Source: an uncultured Acidobacteriota bacterium
GTDB taxonomy: Bacteria; Acidobacteriota; Blastocatellia; RBC074
DNA length: 64,000 nucleotides
Assembly: GCA_902825875.1 (NCBI GenBank)
Contig: CADECP010000011.1
Coordinates: forward strand, 1 to 64,000
Direction: 5' to 3'
Shown here: positions 53,620-62,612 of the stretch, piece after piece
How positions within the stretch are numbered: position 1 is the first letter of the stretch
Layout of the letters: the number at the start of each line of letters is the position of its first letter
Notes under the pieces: generated by a model
The model's input: only the letters and a program-made list of their open reading frames with translations
Database searches by the model: none
Told to the model about the DNA's origin: nothing
Position numbers and translations under genes: made by a program

Positions 53620-56600
53620 TTAGAACGACAGTTTCAACGCCAATTGAACCACGCGCGAAGATTCGCCCGTGGCGATGACGTTGGCCGAACTAGGCGTTGC
53701 CGCCGCCACACAGCACGAACGACCGAACAGCGTCGAAGTAATCAAGGTCGAACCGTTCGACGCATCACGTGGCGATTCAAAGTTGGCGTGGTTCAGCGCG
53801 TTGAAAAACTCCGCGCGGAATTGCAGCTTGAACCTTTCGGTGATGCTGAAGTTTTTGAACAAACCCATATCCAGATTGACGTAACCCGGCCCGCGGAAGG
53901 TGTTGCGCGATTGCAATCCGTTCGATCCGGCAGCCGGGAAGGTAAACTTCGCCAGGTCTTCGGACGTGAACAGCACCGGCCCCAAGATGCCTGAAACGTC
54001 GCGCAGCTTCGCTTCCGGCGGAGCGCCGACTAAATCCGCGCGCGACACTTTGCCGTTGTGCGCCGTCAACGCGCCGCTTTGCACCTGGAACGGTTGCCCG
54101 GTCATTGCGAACAGGATTCCGTTCAAACTCCAACCGCCGATAATCTGATTGACGAATCCGTTGGCTCCGCCCCAGATTGATTTGCCTTTGCCGAAAGGCA
54201 ATTCCCACAAACCGTTGACGACCAAAACGTGGCGGCGGTCGAAATCGGAAACCGCTCGATCAATGCGCCAATCGTAAATATCCGTCGCCGTGCGCGAATT
54301 CGTGGTCGAAAGTCCGCCGCCCGAAGCCGCTCCGACAGGGTCAACCGACATGTTGTCAATGGATTTGCTGAAGGTGTAAGCCAGCCCGAACGCAAATCCG
54401 TTTTCAAAGCGGCGGCGCAAAGTCGCTTGCAAACCGTGGTAGTAAGAATCGCCGCCCGAATCCAGATAGAACAGCGATGAAAATTGCGGGTTCGGTCGGA
54501 AGTAATTGGCCGGAACTCCGCGTGTCCAAATGTCGAAACTGGTGTCAATGCGATTGGCCAGATTGCCGACGGCGTTTTGCCGTATATCGGTTGTCGTTGC
54601 CGCCGAATTCAGAAACGCCTCGCTCGACAGTTGCAACAGAATGCCGACCGGTTGAGCGACGTATCCCGCACGACAACCTGTTCCAGCCGCTCGGTTCGTA
54701 CAGGCTGCATCAGAGTTAGCTTTCAAGCGATTGAACGACGCAACCACATCGGAATTCAATCGCGTCTGGTTCAGGTTGTAACCGCGCAGCAAGTGAGTGC
54801 CGCGTTTGCCGACATAACCAACCTGCGCGACCAGCCCCAGCGGCAGTTCGCGCTGAATGTTCAGGTTCCAATCGTAAGAAGTCGGCAAGCCTATGTTTTG
54901 ATCGAATGCGCCCAGGCTGGGCGCAGTGCCTTGCCGTGCAACCGCCGGAGCATAAAACGATGACGGCAAGGTTGTCGGCGGAGCGATTTGTTGCGGAAAA
55001 CCTTCGCCAACTCGTTTGTTGGCGTCAACCGCCGTCGCCAAAGGTTGAACGCGAGTCACCAAACCCGGCACGAATCCGGCAATCGAAGTCACCTGAAAAG
55101 TCGAAATCGGGTCGTAAGCCATGCCGAATCCGGCGCGAATGACCGTCTTGTCGTTTTTGGCATAAGCAAAGCTAAAACGCGGCGCAATCGCTTTCCAGGT
55201 GGTGTTTTCGTACCAGCTTTGCGCTTGCTGCCAGGTAACCAGATTGTTGGCGTCGAAAATGTCTGGCCGACGATTCGGCACAAACACGCGCTTGAAGGCT
55301 TCGGTGGCGGGCAGATTGACTTCCCAGCGGAAGCCGTAATTGACCGTCAACTTCTGGCTCAGTTTCCATTCGTCCTGCAAGTAATAGTTGAGCTGTTTGT
55401 AACGAATGCCATTGTTGAAGATGTTGCCGGTCGGCAAAAACGAATCGGAAGTCGGGTCGCTGACAAAAGCTTGCGTCAGACGCGCTGGAATACCCAGCAA
55501 ATCGTTCACGGCGTTGAGCAGGGTCGTGTTGTCCACGGAATTAATGCCCGGCACTGCCGCGCTCGTCACCCAGTTCGGCACGCGATCAGCCTGGCTGAAC
55601 GTCAGACTTGGCGCAATGTTGAAGCCCGCAAAACCGCGCAAGTCGTTGTGTTGCAAAAAACGGAAATTGATTCCGGTGCGAACCACATGCGAACCTTTCA
55701 CCAAACTCAGGTTGTCCACCACCTGGTAAGTGTTCAGCGTGCGTTGAGTGCGCGGGATGTTGTGAACAGGTTCAGAGATGTTGGCGAAGTTAAACGGCGG
55801 AATGTTCGGGAAGTCAGGGTTCGATTCGCCCCAAGTGAAAAAGAACCGGAAGCGCGCCAAACCGACAGTGAATTCGTTGACGATTTTGTCCGTCACCGTC
55901 CAGCGATGACCGATGGCGGTGTTTTTCGACGAACGGAAAACTTCGCCTAGCGGCGGATAGCCGGGAAAAACTGACGGACGGCTATTGAGCAAATCGCCGT
56001 CCAAGGTGTCAGTCGCGGCGTCAATGTAACGGCCAAACACGCTTTGGCGGTCGTTGATGGTGTGGTCAATGCGAAACATGTAATTCGGCCCGACTGTGCG
56101 CGAAGGCACGTTCCAGGCATAACCCGCAGTGTTCAGTCCGTCGCCAACTGTGTAAGAGTTCGGGGTTGGGTAACGATCCAGATAAGCCTTGACCACCGGA
56201 TCGGCTCCGATGCGGCGCGGGTCGTTGCCGTAAATGTTGTAGCTGCGAATGCAATTGGTCGTCACCGTCGCGCTGCAATCCGGGAAAAGCGGTTTGCCGT
56301 TGGCGTCAACGACGGCTCCTGCAGCGCCCGCCGGACGATTCTGCCCGCCGACGAAATACCGGAAGATTCCGGCGCGAGCTTCAGGTGTGTACAAAATCGG
56401 AATGCCGAAACTGCGCGCAATCGGTTGCGTCAGGTTGACGCGCTGATTTTGGTAACTGCCGAAATAGTGAGTTTTGTTTTTGATAATCGGGCCGCCGACT
56501 TCTCCGCCGAATTGATTGAGCTTCAGTTCAGGACGATTGAAACGTTCGGCCAGCCCGGCATTGCCTTGCGCCAAAGCCTGAAACTTTTGAGCGTTGTTGA

Positions 56601-57396
56601 AAAACTCGTTGGCGTTGAGCGCGGTATTGCGGAAGAAGTGGAACAGCGTGCCGTGGATTTCATTCGTGCCGCCGCGCGTGGCAATGGCCACGTTCGCGCC
56701 GGAATTGCGTCCCTGTTCGGGCGTCGCGTTGTGCGTGGTGACGCGATATTCCTGAACGTTGTCCGGGTTCAATCGGTAAACGTTCGATTGAGGATTCGGC
56801 ACGGAAGGTTCGTTGGCATCAATGCCGTCAATCGTCACGTTGAAAGCTCGGTCGCGCGAACCGTTGACGTGAGTACCCGATCCCGCGCCCGCGCTGGTTC
56901 GCTGAACCAATCCGGGCTGCAAAGTAATCAGCGAAAGCGGATTGCGCCCATTGAGCGGCAATTCGGTAATCGTCTTTCTCTCAATCACGTCGCCGAGCGC
57001 GGCGTTGGTCGTCGCCAACCTTTCATAAGCTCCTTGCACCGAGACTACTTCAGTCGCTGCGCCGACTTGCATGGCTGCATCCACCACCAGCGGAGCACCG
57101 ACGGTCAGCACGTTCGCCGTGCTGGAATAAGTGCGGAAGCCCTGCGCTTCGACTTTGATTTCGTAATTGCCCACTGGCAACGAATCAAAACTGTAACTGC
57201 CTGCGGAACTGGTTTGCGCCGTGTAACTGACGCCGGTCGCTTCGTTGCGAGCCGTGACTTTGGCGTTGGGCAATACCGCGCCGGTCGGGTCAGTCACCGT
57301 GCCGGTGATGCGCGAAGTACCGGTCTGCGCCAAAACGCTGCCCACCATCATCGCCAGCAAGGCGATCAAAAGTAGAACGCTATTTGTTCGCTTCAT
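53620..57396 (-). CDS. Oar-type TonB-dependent outer-membrane receptor 4
   Basis: The 1258-residue protein has a signal peptide (VLLLIALLAMMVGSVLAQ), a regulatory domain at about 23-100 (ITGTVTDPTGAVLPNAKVTA), a plug containing RAFNVTIDGIDANEPSVP and ATPEQGRNSGANVAIATRGG, and a barrel ending VVQLALKLSF. GGAGG precedes the start. It lies directly after the similar receptor 5 gene in tandem, but a terminator hairpin between them suggests separate units. The ligand is unknown. Confidence 0.93.
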   Translation of the reverse strand: MKRTNSVLLLIALLAMMVGSVLAQTGTSRITGTVTDPTGAVLPNAKVTARNEATGVSYTAQTSSAGSYSFDSLPVGNYEIKVEAQGFRTYSSTANVLTVGAPLVVDAAMQVGAATEVVSVQGAYERLATTNAALGDVIERKTITELPLNGRNPLSLITLQPGLVQRTSAGAGSGTHVNGSRDRAFNVTIDGIDANEPSVPNPQSNVYRLNPDNVQEYRVTTHNATPEQGRNSGANVAIATRGGTNEIHGTLFHFFRNTALNANEFFNNAQKFQALAQGNAGLAERFNRPELKLNQFGGEVGGPIIKNKTHYFGSYQNQRVNLTQPIARSFGIPILYTPEARAGIFRYFVGGQNRPAGAAGAVVDANGKPLFPDCSATVTTNCIRSYNIYGNDPRRIGADPVVKAYLDRYPTPNSYTVGDGLNTAGYAWNVPSRTVGPNYMFRIDHTINDRQSVFGRYIDAATDTLDGDLLNSRPSVFPGYPPLGEVFRSSKNTAIGHRWTVTDKIVNEFTVGLARFRFFFTWGESNPDFPNIPPFNFANISEPVHNIPRTQRTLNTYQVVDNLSLVKGSHVVRTGINFRFLQHNDLRGFAGFNIAPSLTFSQADRVPNWVTSAAVPGINSVDNTTLLNAVNDLLGIPARLTQAFVSDPTSDSFLPTGNIFNNGIRYKQLNYYLQDEWKLSQKLTVNYGFRWEVNLPATEAFKRVFVPNRRPDIFDANNLVTWQQAQSWYENTTWKAIAPRFSFAYAKNDKTVIRAGFGMAYDPISTFQVTSIAGFVPGLVTRVQPLATAVDANKRVGEGFPQQIAPPTTLPSSFYAPAVARQGTAPSLGAFDQNIGLPTSYDWNLNIQRELPLGLVAQVGYVGKRGTHLLRGYNLNQTRLNSDVVASFNRLKANSDAACTNRAAGTGCRAGYVAQPVGILLQLSSEAFLNSAATTTDIRQNAVGNLANRIDTSFDIWTRGVPANYFRPNPQFSSLFYLDSGGDSYYHGLQATLRRRFENGFAFGLAYTFSKSIDNMSVDPVGAASGGGLSTTNSRTATDIYDWRIDRAVSDFDRRHVLVVNGLWELPFGKGKSIWGGANGFVNQIIGGWSLNGILFAMTGQPFQVQSGALTAHNGKVSRADLVGAPPEAKLRDVSGILGPVLFTSEDLAKFTFPAAGSNGLQSRNTFRGPGYVNLDMGLFKNFSITERFKLQFRAEFFNALNHANFESPRDASNGSTLITSTLFGRSCCVAAATPSSANVIATGESSRVVQLALKLSF

Positions 57397-57420
57397 AAAT
57401 CCTCCAAAGGTTGGGTCGGG

Positions 57421-57464
57421 AAAAGAGGCAGGGTGAGCCTGCGCGATTGCACGGACTCACCCTG
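57421..57464 (-). terminator. Terminator between the tandem receptor genes
   Basis: CAGGGTGAG pairs with CTCACCCTG (9 bp, 18 base loop), followed on the minus strand by CCTCTTTTCCC. It is moderate in strength. Confidence 0.6.
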
Positions 57465-57488
57465 TTCAAGCTAAAGAAAATCCGTCTT

Positions 57489-60400
57489 TTAGAAGTTGTA
57501 CTTCAGCGCGAACTGCACGCGGCGAGCCGAGTTTTGCACGCCGGTACGAATTCGTCCGAAGGTGGCATCGGTGATCGTCGCCGTCGGGAAAGCGAGCACC
57601 GGAGTGTTCGTGATGTTCTGCAAATCTGCGCGGAACGTCAGCGTGTGATTTTCAAAAATCTGCGTGCGTTTGGCGAACGACATATCCAAATCATAGGAGC
57701 GCGGGCCGTTGAAGAAGTTGCGGCCCGTGTTGCCCTGTGTTCCCGGCTCCGGCACGAAGAAAATTCCGCGAGTGTTGTTCGCGGTGTTGAACGTCGTGCC
57801 GCGCGTGGCGGAATCGAAGAAAAACGTCGTGCCGCCGCTGGGATCGAAAAACGCTTCGCCCAGACCTTTCTTGCAGCCGTTACAACTGGCGGGCGATTGG
57901 GTGGACGAACCAAAAGTGTTCGATCCTGAATACACAGTAAACGGGCGACCGGATTGCAGCGCGTAAACGCCGCTGATGTCCCATCCGCCGATGATGCGAT
58001 CCAAAACTCCGTTGACGTTGCCGAACAAAGCTTTGCCTTTGCCGAAAGGAAGTTCGTAAACGAAGTTCGCCTGTAATGAATGACGGCGGTCGAAATCCGA
58101 AGGCGCGTAATTCAAACGGCGGTTGTTCAGGTTGAACGGCGTACTCGAAGCCGATTGAGCATTGCCGGTAGCCACCGTCGTAAAGGCCGGATCGAAGGAA
58201 CGGGTGTCGAGCGATTTCGACCAGGTGTAACTGAGCTGCATGCCGATGTCGGAACGAAAACGACGTTTAATCTGCGCTTCAAAAGCGTGGTAGGTCGAAA
58301 TGTCGTTGCTGTCCAGCACGTTCATCGTGGCGAATTGCGGAAAAGCGCGGAAGAAAGTCGGCGCAAATCCGGCAGTGACGTGAATCGGCACGTTGTTTTG
58401 AACGCGCGATGCAATGGTCGAAGCCACTGCCCCGACTGAATTCAAACGAATCGCCGATTCAAACAAGCGAGCAAAAGCTTGCGTGCCGCTTTCGTTGGCT
58501 CCACGGTTTGAATGCGGTTGCATCAGCGCGTTCAACAGCGCGTTGGAATATCCGGCGGGCAAGGCCGAACCGGTGGCGGGCAAGTTGGCTTTGACTTCCT
58601 TGAAAGCGTCCAGGAAGGTTTGGTTGAAACGCGAATCGCGCCCGAAGATGCTCGTGTCGTTCGCGTTGTAACCGCCATACAGGCCAACGCCGCGCCGACC
58701 GATGTAACTGACTTCAATCACTGAGTTGAATCCGATGTCACGTTGAATGCTCAACGCCCACTGATTGGTTTTCGGCGAACGCAGGTCTGGATCAACCACA
58801 GTGATTGCGCCGACTCCATAAGTTGGAGGAGTGCGCAGCGTGTCGGGCGTGATGCCTGCGGGTGGAGCCAAAGTCGGCACACCTTGCCGCAAACGTCCGC
58901 CGCCCTGACCGAAAGCCTGATTGATGACGGCCAGGGTCGCGCCCGGCGCGCTCTGATAAATCGCCGACGAAAGCACGAAAGTGTTCATGCGGTCATAAGC
59001 CAGACGATAGTTGGCGCGAACGCTGGTCTTGCCCGATTTGAATGGATCCCACGCCAAACCGATGGTCGGCGCGAAATTATCGTAGTCGGAATCGAACAAC
59101 TTGCCTTCGACCCAACGCAGGTCGTTGCGTCCGGCTTCACCGACGCGAACCGGCGAGTTGGGGCGCAAAACCACACCGCCGTCGCCGGCGCTCGGACTGA
59201 TTTTCACTTCCCAGCGCATGCCGTAATCAATCGTCAGATTGGGGCGCACTTTCCAGGTGTCCTGCCCGTAAAAATCGTATTCAGGGTATTTCGCCGTAAA
59301 CAGGAATCGCGTTCCCGGAGGGCCGTATTGGCTGCCTTGCTGAACGAAGGCCTGACTGAGAGTTCCAACGCGCCCCAGAAAATCATTAATCATGTTTTCC
59401 AGGCGAGGCCGGTCATTGGCGACGTTGATTCCCGTCAAGGTGTTCAGGCCAAACTGATTGATGTCAACAATGTTGACTGCTCGGCTCAGGTTGATGGCCC
59501 TGGCAGTCGAAGCCCCTGCCACCGAACTGCGGTCGTCAATGTGCGTCTGGAAACGCAGGTTCGTGCCGAATCTCAGTGTATGCGAATTGGCAATCACGCT
59601 GAAGTTGTCCACCACCTGAGTCGTTCGCAACTTGCGCGCGTTGTAAACCGGGCCGGTATTGCTGAACGGGTTGGCAATCAGATTGAAAACAAACGCCGGG
59701 CGAGTTTCAAAGGCGCTGTCTCCGTTGTCGAAACTGAAAGCGAACCGGTTGAATCCGAAGACGAATTCATTGGTCATACGATTGGTCGGCGACCAGCGAT
59801 GATTGATCGCCAAATTCTTCGGATCGCGGAACGTATCAACCAACGTCGGAGTGTCTGGGAAAGCCTGCAATCCGCCGTTGACGTTGTCGCCGATGGTATT
59901 CTGTTCGCCTTGCGCGTAACGAACGTAAACGGTCTGGCGTTCGTTGATGGTGTGATCAATCTTGGTGGCGAAGTCGTATTGCTTTTCGCGCTGCGGAGCG
60001 ACCCAGCTATATCCCGCCGTATTCAGACCGTCACCGACGAAAAAGTTATTCGGCAGCGGCATGGAGTTGATCAGCCCCGTCGTTGTCGGATCAAGTCCGC
60101 AAGTGGAAGGCGAAGTCGCGCATAAAGGATCGCGCTGGCCGATGTTGTAAGTACCGATGTTGCGTCCGGCGGCGACCGATCCATCAGCATTGACGGAAGG
60201 CGTGGTGGTTCCCGCCGGAGTGTTCTGGCCGCCCATCACGTAACGGAAAAGACCTTGCCGCGCCTGTTGCGTATAAACCGTGCGCGTCACGCCAATACCT
60301 TCATAAGTCCTCAGCATTTGCAGATTGGTAAAGAAAAAGGTTTTGTTTTTGCCGTTGTAAACCGGGCTGCCGCCTTCGCCGAATTTCGGCAGGTAAACGG

Positions 60401-61280
60401 GGCCGCCGATGCTGCCGCCGAAAATATGCTGCACGAACTGGCCGCGCCGAATGCCGTTGACGTTGTTGTTGTAGTTGTTGGCCAGGAAACGCGGCGTTTG
60501 ATAGAACTCGAACAATCCGCCGTGCCATTCATTCGTCCCGGAGCGCGTGGTCAGCGAGACTTGTGCGCCGCTGCTGCGTCCGTTTTCGGCGGTGAAGTTG
60601 CCAGTGATGATCTGGAATTCCTGCAAGCTGTCCGGGTTCGGACGCAATGGCGTGAAGTTCGATCCGCCCGCGCTGGATTCGTTGATGTCAATGCCGTCGA
60701 GCGTGAAGTTGAATGCGCGGTCGCGCGATCCGTGAACGTGAACGCCGCCACCGGTATTCGCGCCGACCGAAACGCCGGGTTGAAAGTTGATGAAGGTCAG
60801 CGGATTGCGTCCGCGCGTGCCGACGATAGGCAAAGCCTCCAGCGCGCGCTGTTCGACCGTGTTGCCGAGATTTCCCGAACTGCTGGTTTGCACCAGTTCC
60901 GCAGAGGCTTCGACCTGCACCACGTCGTTGACCGCGCCGATTTCCAACTGGACGTCAACCGTTGTCGGACGCCCCAGGCTGACATCGTTGCCAGCGGAAT
61001 TGAATTTCTTGAAGCCGTCTTTCTGCACGGTGACGGTGTAAGAGCCGACCTGCACCGAATCAAATACGTAAACTCCGCTGCCTGCGGTGGTCGTCGTGAA
61101 CACCACGGTTGTCGCCGGGTTGGTCAGCGTCACGGTTGCGCCCGCAACCGCCGCGCCGTTGGTGTCCGTGACCGTTCCGGTCACGCGCGAAGTCGTACCC
61201 TGCGCAAAGCCTGTGACTGACAACAAAATCGGCAACATCATGATGAGTAATGCGCGAACAAAATAGTTCTGATGTCTCAT
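57489..61280 (-). CDS. Oar-type TonB-dependent outer-membrane receptor 5
   Basis: The 1263-residue protein has a signal ending near VTGFAQG, a regulatory domain (SRVTGTVTDTNGAAVAGATV), a plug with RAFNFTLDGIDINESSAGG and TAENGRSSGAQVSLTTRSG, and a barrel ending RRVQFALKYNF. It is clearly a paralogue of receptor 4 (shared RAFN-TIDGID and SLDTRSFDP-type passages), so tandem duplication is likely. A ribosome site AGGAG lies upstream. A 17-base palindrome in its upstream region may be an operator. Confidence 0.93.
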   Translation of the reverse strand: MRHQNYFVRALLIMMLPILLSVTGFAQGTTSRVTGTVTDTNGAAVAGATVTLTNPATTVVFTTTTAGSGVYVFDSVQVGSYTVTVQKDGFKKFNSAGNDVSLGRPTTVDVQLEIGAVNDVVQVEASAELVQTSSSGNLGNTVEQRALEALPIVGTRGRNPLTFINFQPGVSVGANTGGGVHVHGSRDRAFNFTLDGIDINESSAGGSNFTPLRPNPDSLQEFQIITGNFTAENGRSSGAQVSLTTRSGTNEWHGGLFEFYQTPRFLANNYNNNVNGIRRGQFVQHIFGGSIGGPVYLPKFGEGGSPVYNGKNKTFFFTNLQMLRTYEGIGVTRTVYTQQARQGLFRYVMGGQNTPAGTTTPSVNADGSVAAGRNIGTYNIGQRDPLCATSPSTCGLDPTTTGLINSMPLPNNFFVGDGLNTAGYSWVAPQREKQYDFATKIDHTINERQTVYVRYAQGEQNTIGDNVNGGLQAFPDTPTLVDTFRDPKNLAINHRWSPTNRMTNEFVFGFNRFAFSFDNGDSAFETRPAFVFNLIANPFSNTGPVYNARKLRTTQVVDNFSVIANSHTLRFGTNLRFQTHIDDRSSVAGASTARAINLSRAVNIVDINQFGLNTLTGINVANDRPRLENMINDFLGRVGTLSQAFVQQGSQYGPPGTRFLFTAKYPEYDFYGQDTWKVRPNLTIDYGMRWEVKISPSAGDGGVVLRPNSPVRVGEAGRNDLRWVEGKLFDSDYDNFAPTIGLAWDPFKSGKTSVRANYRLAYDRMNTFVLSSAIYQSAPGATLAVINQAFGQGGGRLRQGVPTLAPPAGITPDTLRTPPTYGVGAITVVDPDLRSPKTNQWALSIQRDIGFNSVIEVSYIGRRGVGLYGGYNANDTSIFGRDSRFNQTFLDAFKEVKANLPATGSALPAGYSNALLNALMQPHSNRGANESGTQAFARLFESAIRLNSVGAVASTIASRVQNNVPIHVTAGFAPTFFRAFPQFATMNVLDSNDISTYHAFEAQIKRRFRSDIGMQLSYTWSKSLDTRSFDPAFTTVATGNAQSASSTPFNLNNRRLNYAPSDFDRRHSLQANFVYELPFGKGKALFGNVNGVLDRIIGGWDISGVYALQSGRPFTVYSGSNTFGSSTQSPASCNGCKKGLGEAFFDPSGGTTFFFDSATRGTTFNTANNTRGIFFVPEPGTQGNTGRNFFNGPRSYDLDMSFAKRTQIFENHTLTFRADLQNITNTPVLAFPTATITDATFGRIRTGVQNSARRVQFALKYNF

Positions 61281-61447
61281 TGAAATTTCTCCTGAAAATT
61301 TTCGCAGGCAGAATTGCTTGCGTTAGGGTCTCTCGAAAACTTTGGTGGCAGAAACAATCGGGCAAAAGTCCAGCTCTGCCAATGACCTTTCTACCAAACG
61401 AGAGTCCGAAAACCAGTCTCTGAAATTGATGCTTGAATTGATGATGA

Positions 61448-61464
61448 TTGCGTAAGTTACGCAA
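61448..61464. promoter_or_regulatory. Palindromic candidate operator upstream of receptor 5
   Basis: TTGCGTAA, one base, TTACGCAA: perfect 8-base arms, about 170 bases before the receptor start in a 362-base non-coding gap. It looks like a site for a dimeric regulator. No such regulator is identified nearby. Confidence 0.35.
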
Positions 61465-61642
61465 GTAAAGCGAGGCAATTGATATTCCAATTGGAAAGCA
61501 AATGCAAATTCCTGGCTAACTGCTTGGCTGCCTGTCACTAACATCTCAGCGATGTTTGCTAAAATCTTTGCTAAATCCAGAAATCTCAACGCTGATTCCG
61601 AAAAAATGAAGAGGCTGATTTGAAAGGCAAATGCCGGGATCA

Positions 61643-62272
61643 TTAGGCCATTTCAGGGTCGTTTGGCTCAAAACTCACACGCGCATAAACGTCGCTCAAC
61701 CGCACTTCGCAACCGACCGATTCCAGCTTCAGCAGAGCGTCTAAATTCTTGATGGTCGTCAACAACCAATCCCCGTTCGGCTGTTTACGGAAATGTTCGA
61801 TCAGTATTTCCAGCGAAGAAACCAGAATGTAGTCTTCAAGCGATGGCAGCCATTCGCGGTATCGGCGAAACTTTTCGCTGTAATCGAACTCGGCGGTTCC
61901 TTCGGACAGGACTTCGATGATGACTTTGGGATTGAGCAGCACATCGCGGTACTGGTCGTGATATTTCGCTTCGCCGCAAACAATCACCACGTCAGGATAT
62001 GAAAACAATCCTTTCGGCGGCCACGTTGGATTTGGGTCAGGGCCGGTGCGAACTTTGGTGTCTTTGGTGAAAAGTTCGCATGACGAACCTTTCAACTGGC
62101 TACCAATTTCTATGACCAGATTGACACTGATCTTTCCGTGAGCAGGCATTTCGCCTGCCATCGCATAAACTTGACCATCCAGATATTCGTGCTTCACATC
62201 TGAAGCGCGCTCCATCGCCAGATATTCTTCTTCAGAGAAATGGCTGACCATCTTTGCTTTTGGTGTACTCAT
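61643..62272 (-). CDS. Uma2 family (DUF820) PD-(D/E)XK-type protein
   Basis: The 209-residue protein has the typical start HFSEEEYLAMERASDVKHEY, the YLDGQVYAMAGE strand with the family glycine-rich turn, SYPDVVIVCGEAKYHDQ as the nuclease strand pair, and VIIEVLSEGTAEFDYSEKFRRYRE matching the Uma2 core. The family is abundant in cyanobacteria and Acidobacteria and proposed to be a restriction-like endonuclease. Its role here is unknown. It lies on the same strand as the bPH2 protein, with a MITE between them. Confidence 0.9.
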   Translation of the reverse strand: MSTPKAKMVSHFSEEEYLAMERASDVKHEYLDGQVYAMAGEMPAHGKISVNLVIEIGSQLKGSSCELFTKDTKVRTGPDPNPTWPPKGLFSYPDVVIVCGEAKYHDQYRDVLLNPKVIIEVLSEGTAEFDYSEKFRRYREWLPSLEDYILVSSLEILIEHFRKQPNGDWLLTTIKNLDALLKLESVGCEVRLSDVYARVSFEPNDPEMA

Positions 62273-62344
62273 AGCTAAAACCTCCTTGCGGCAAAAGATT
62301 ATGCTCTCGCCCTCAACGAAAAGTGAAGCTGCGTTTCATCACTT

Positions 62345-62612
62345 AGAGCCTGTTTTGAAAGTTGGTAATGCTCATTTTCAGCCTGCGAAGCAGGCGCCAG
62401 ACAGTAGCTCCATGCGAGAGCACGGAGAATCGAAGCCAATTTTTTCTCCAAGCTCCGAAAGGAGCGACAGCCGACGATGATCTGTCGCCCCTTGCGGGGC
62501 TTGGGCGGACCTTCTTGCCTTCGACCCCGCGCTTCGCACGGGGCTATTTTCTGGCGCTCTTTCAGAGCTAAATCGGAACGAAGCCAGCTTCTCTTATTTC
62601 AAAACACGCTCT
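62345..62612. repeat. MITE with AGAGC...GCTCT terminal repeats (copy 2, 268 bp)
   Basis: The left end AGAGCCTGTTTTGAAA equals that at 7159, and the right end (62596-62612) is its inverted partner with one difference. The interior differs from copy 1: it includes hairpin words like those in the 33 kb array (CGCCCCTTGCGGGGCTTGGG). The right end overlaps the bPH2 stop codon by one base. Confidence 0.8.
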
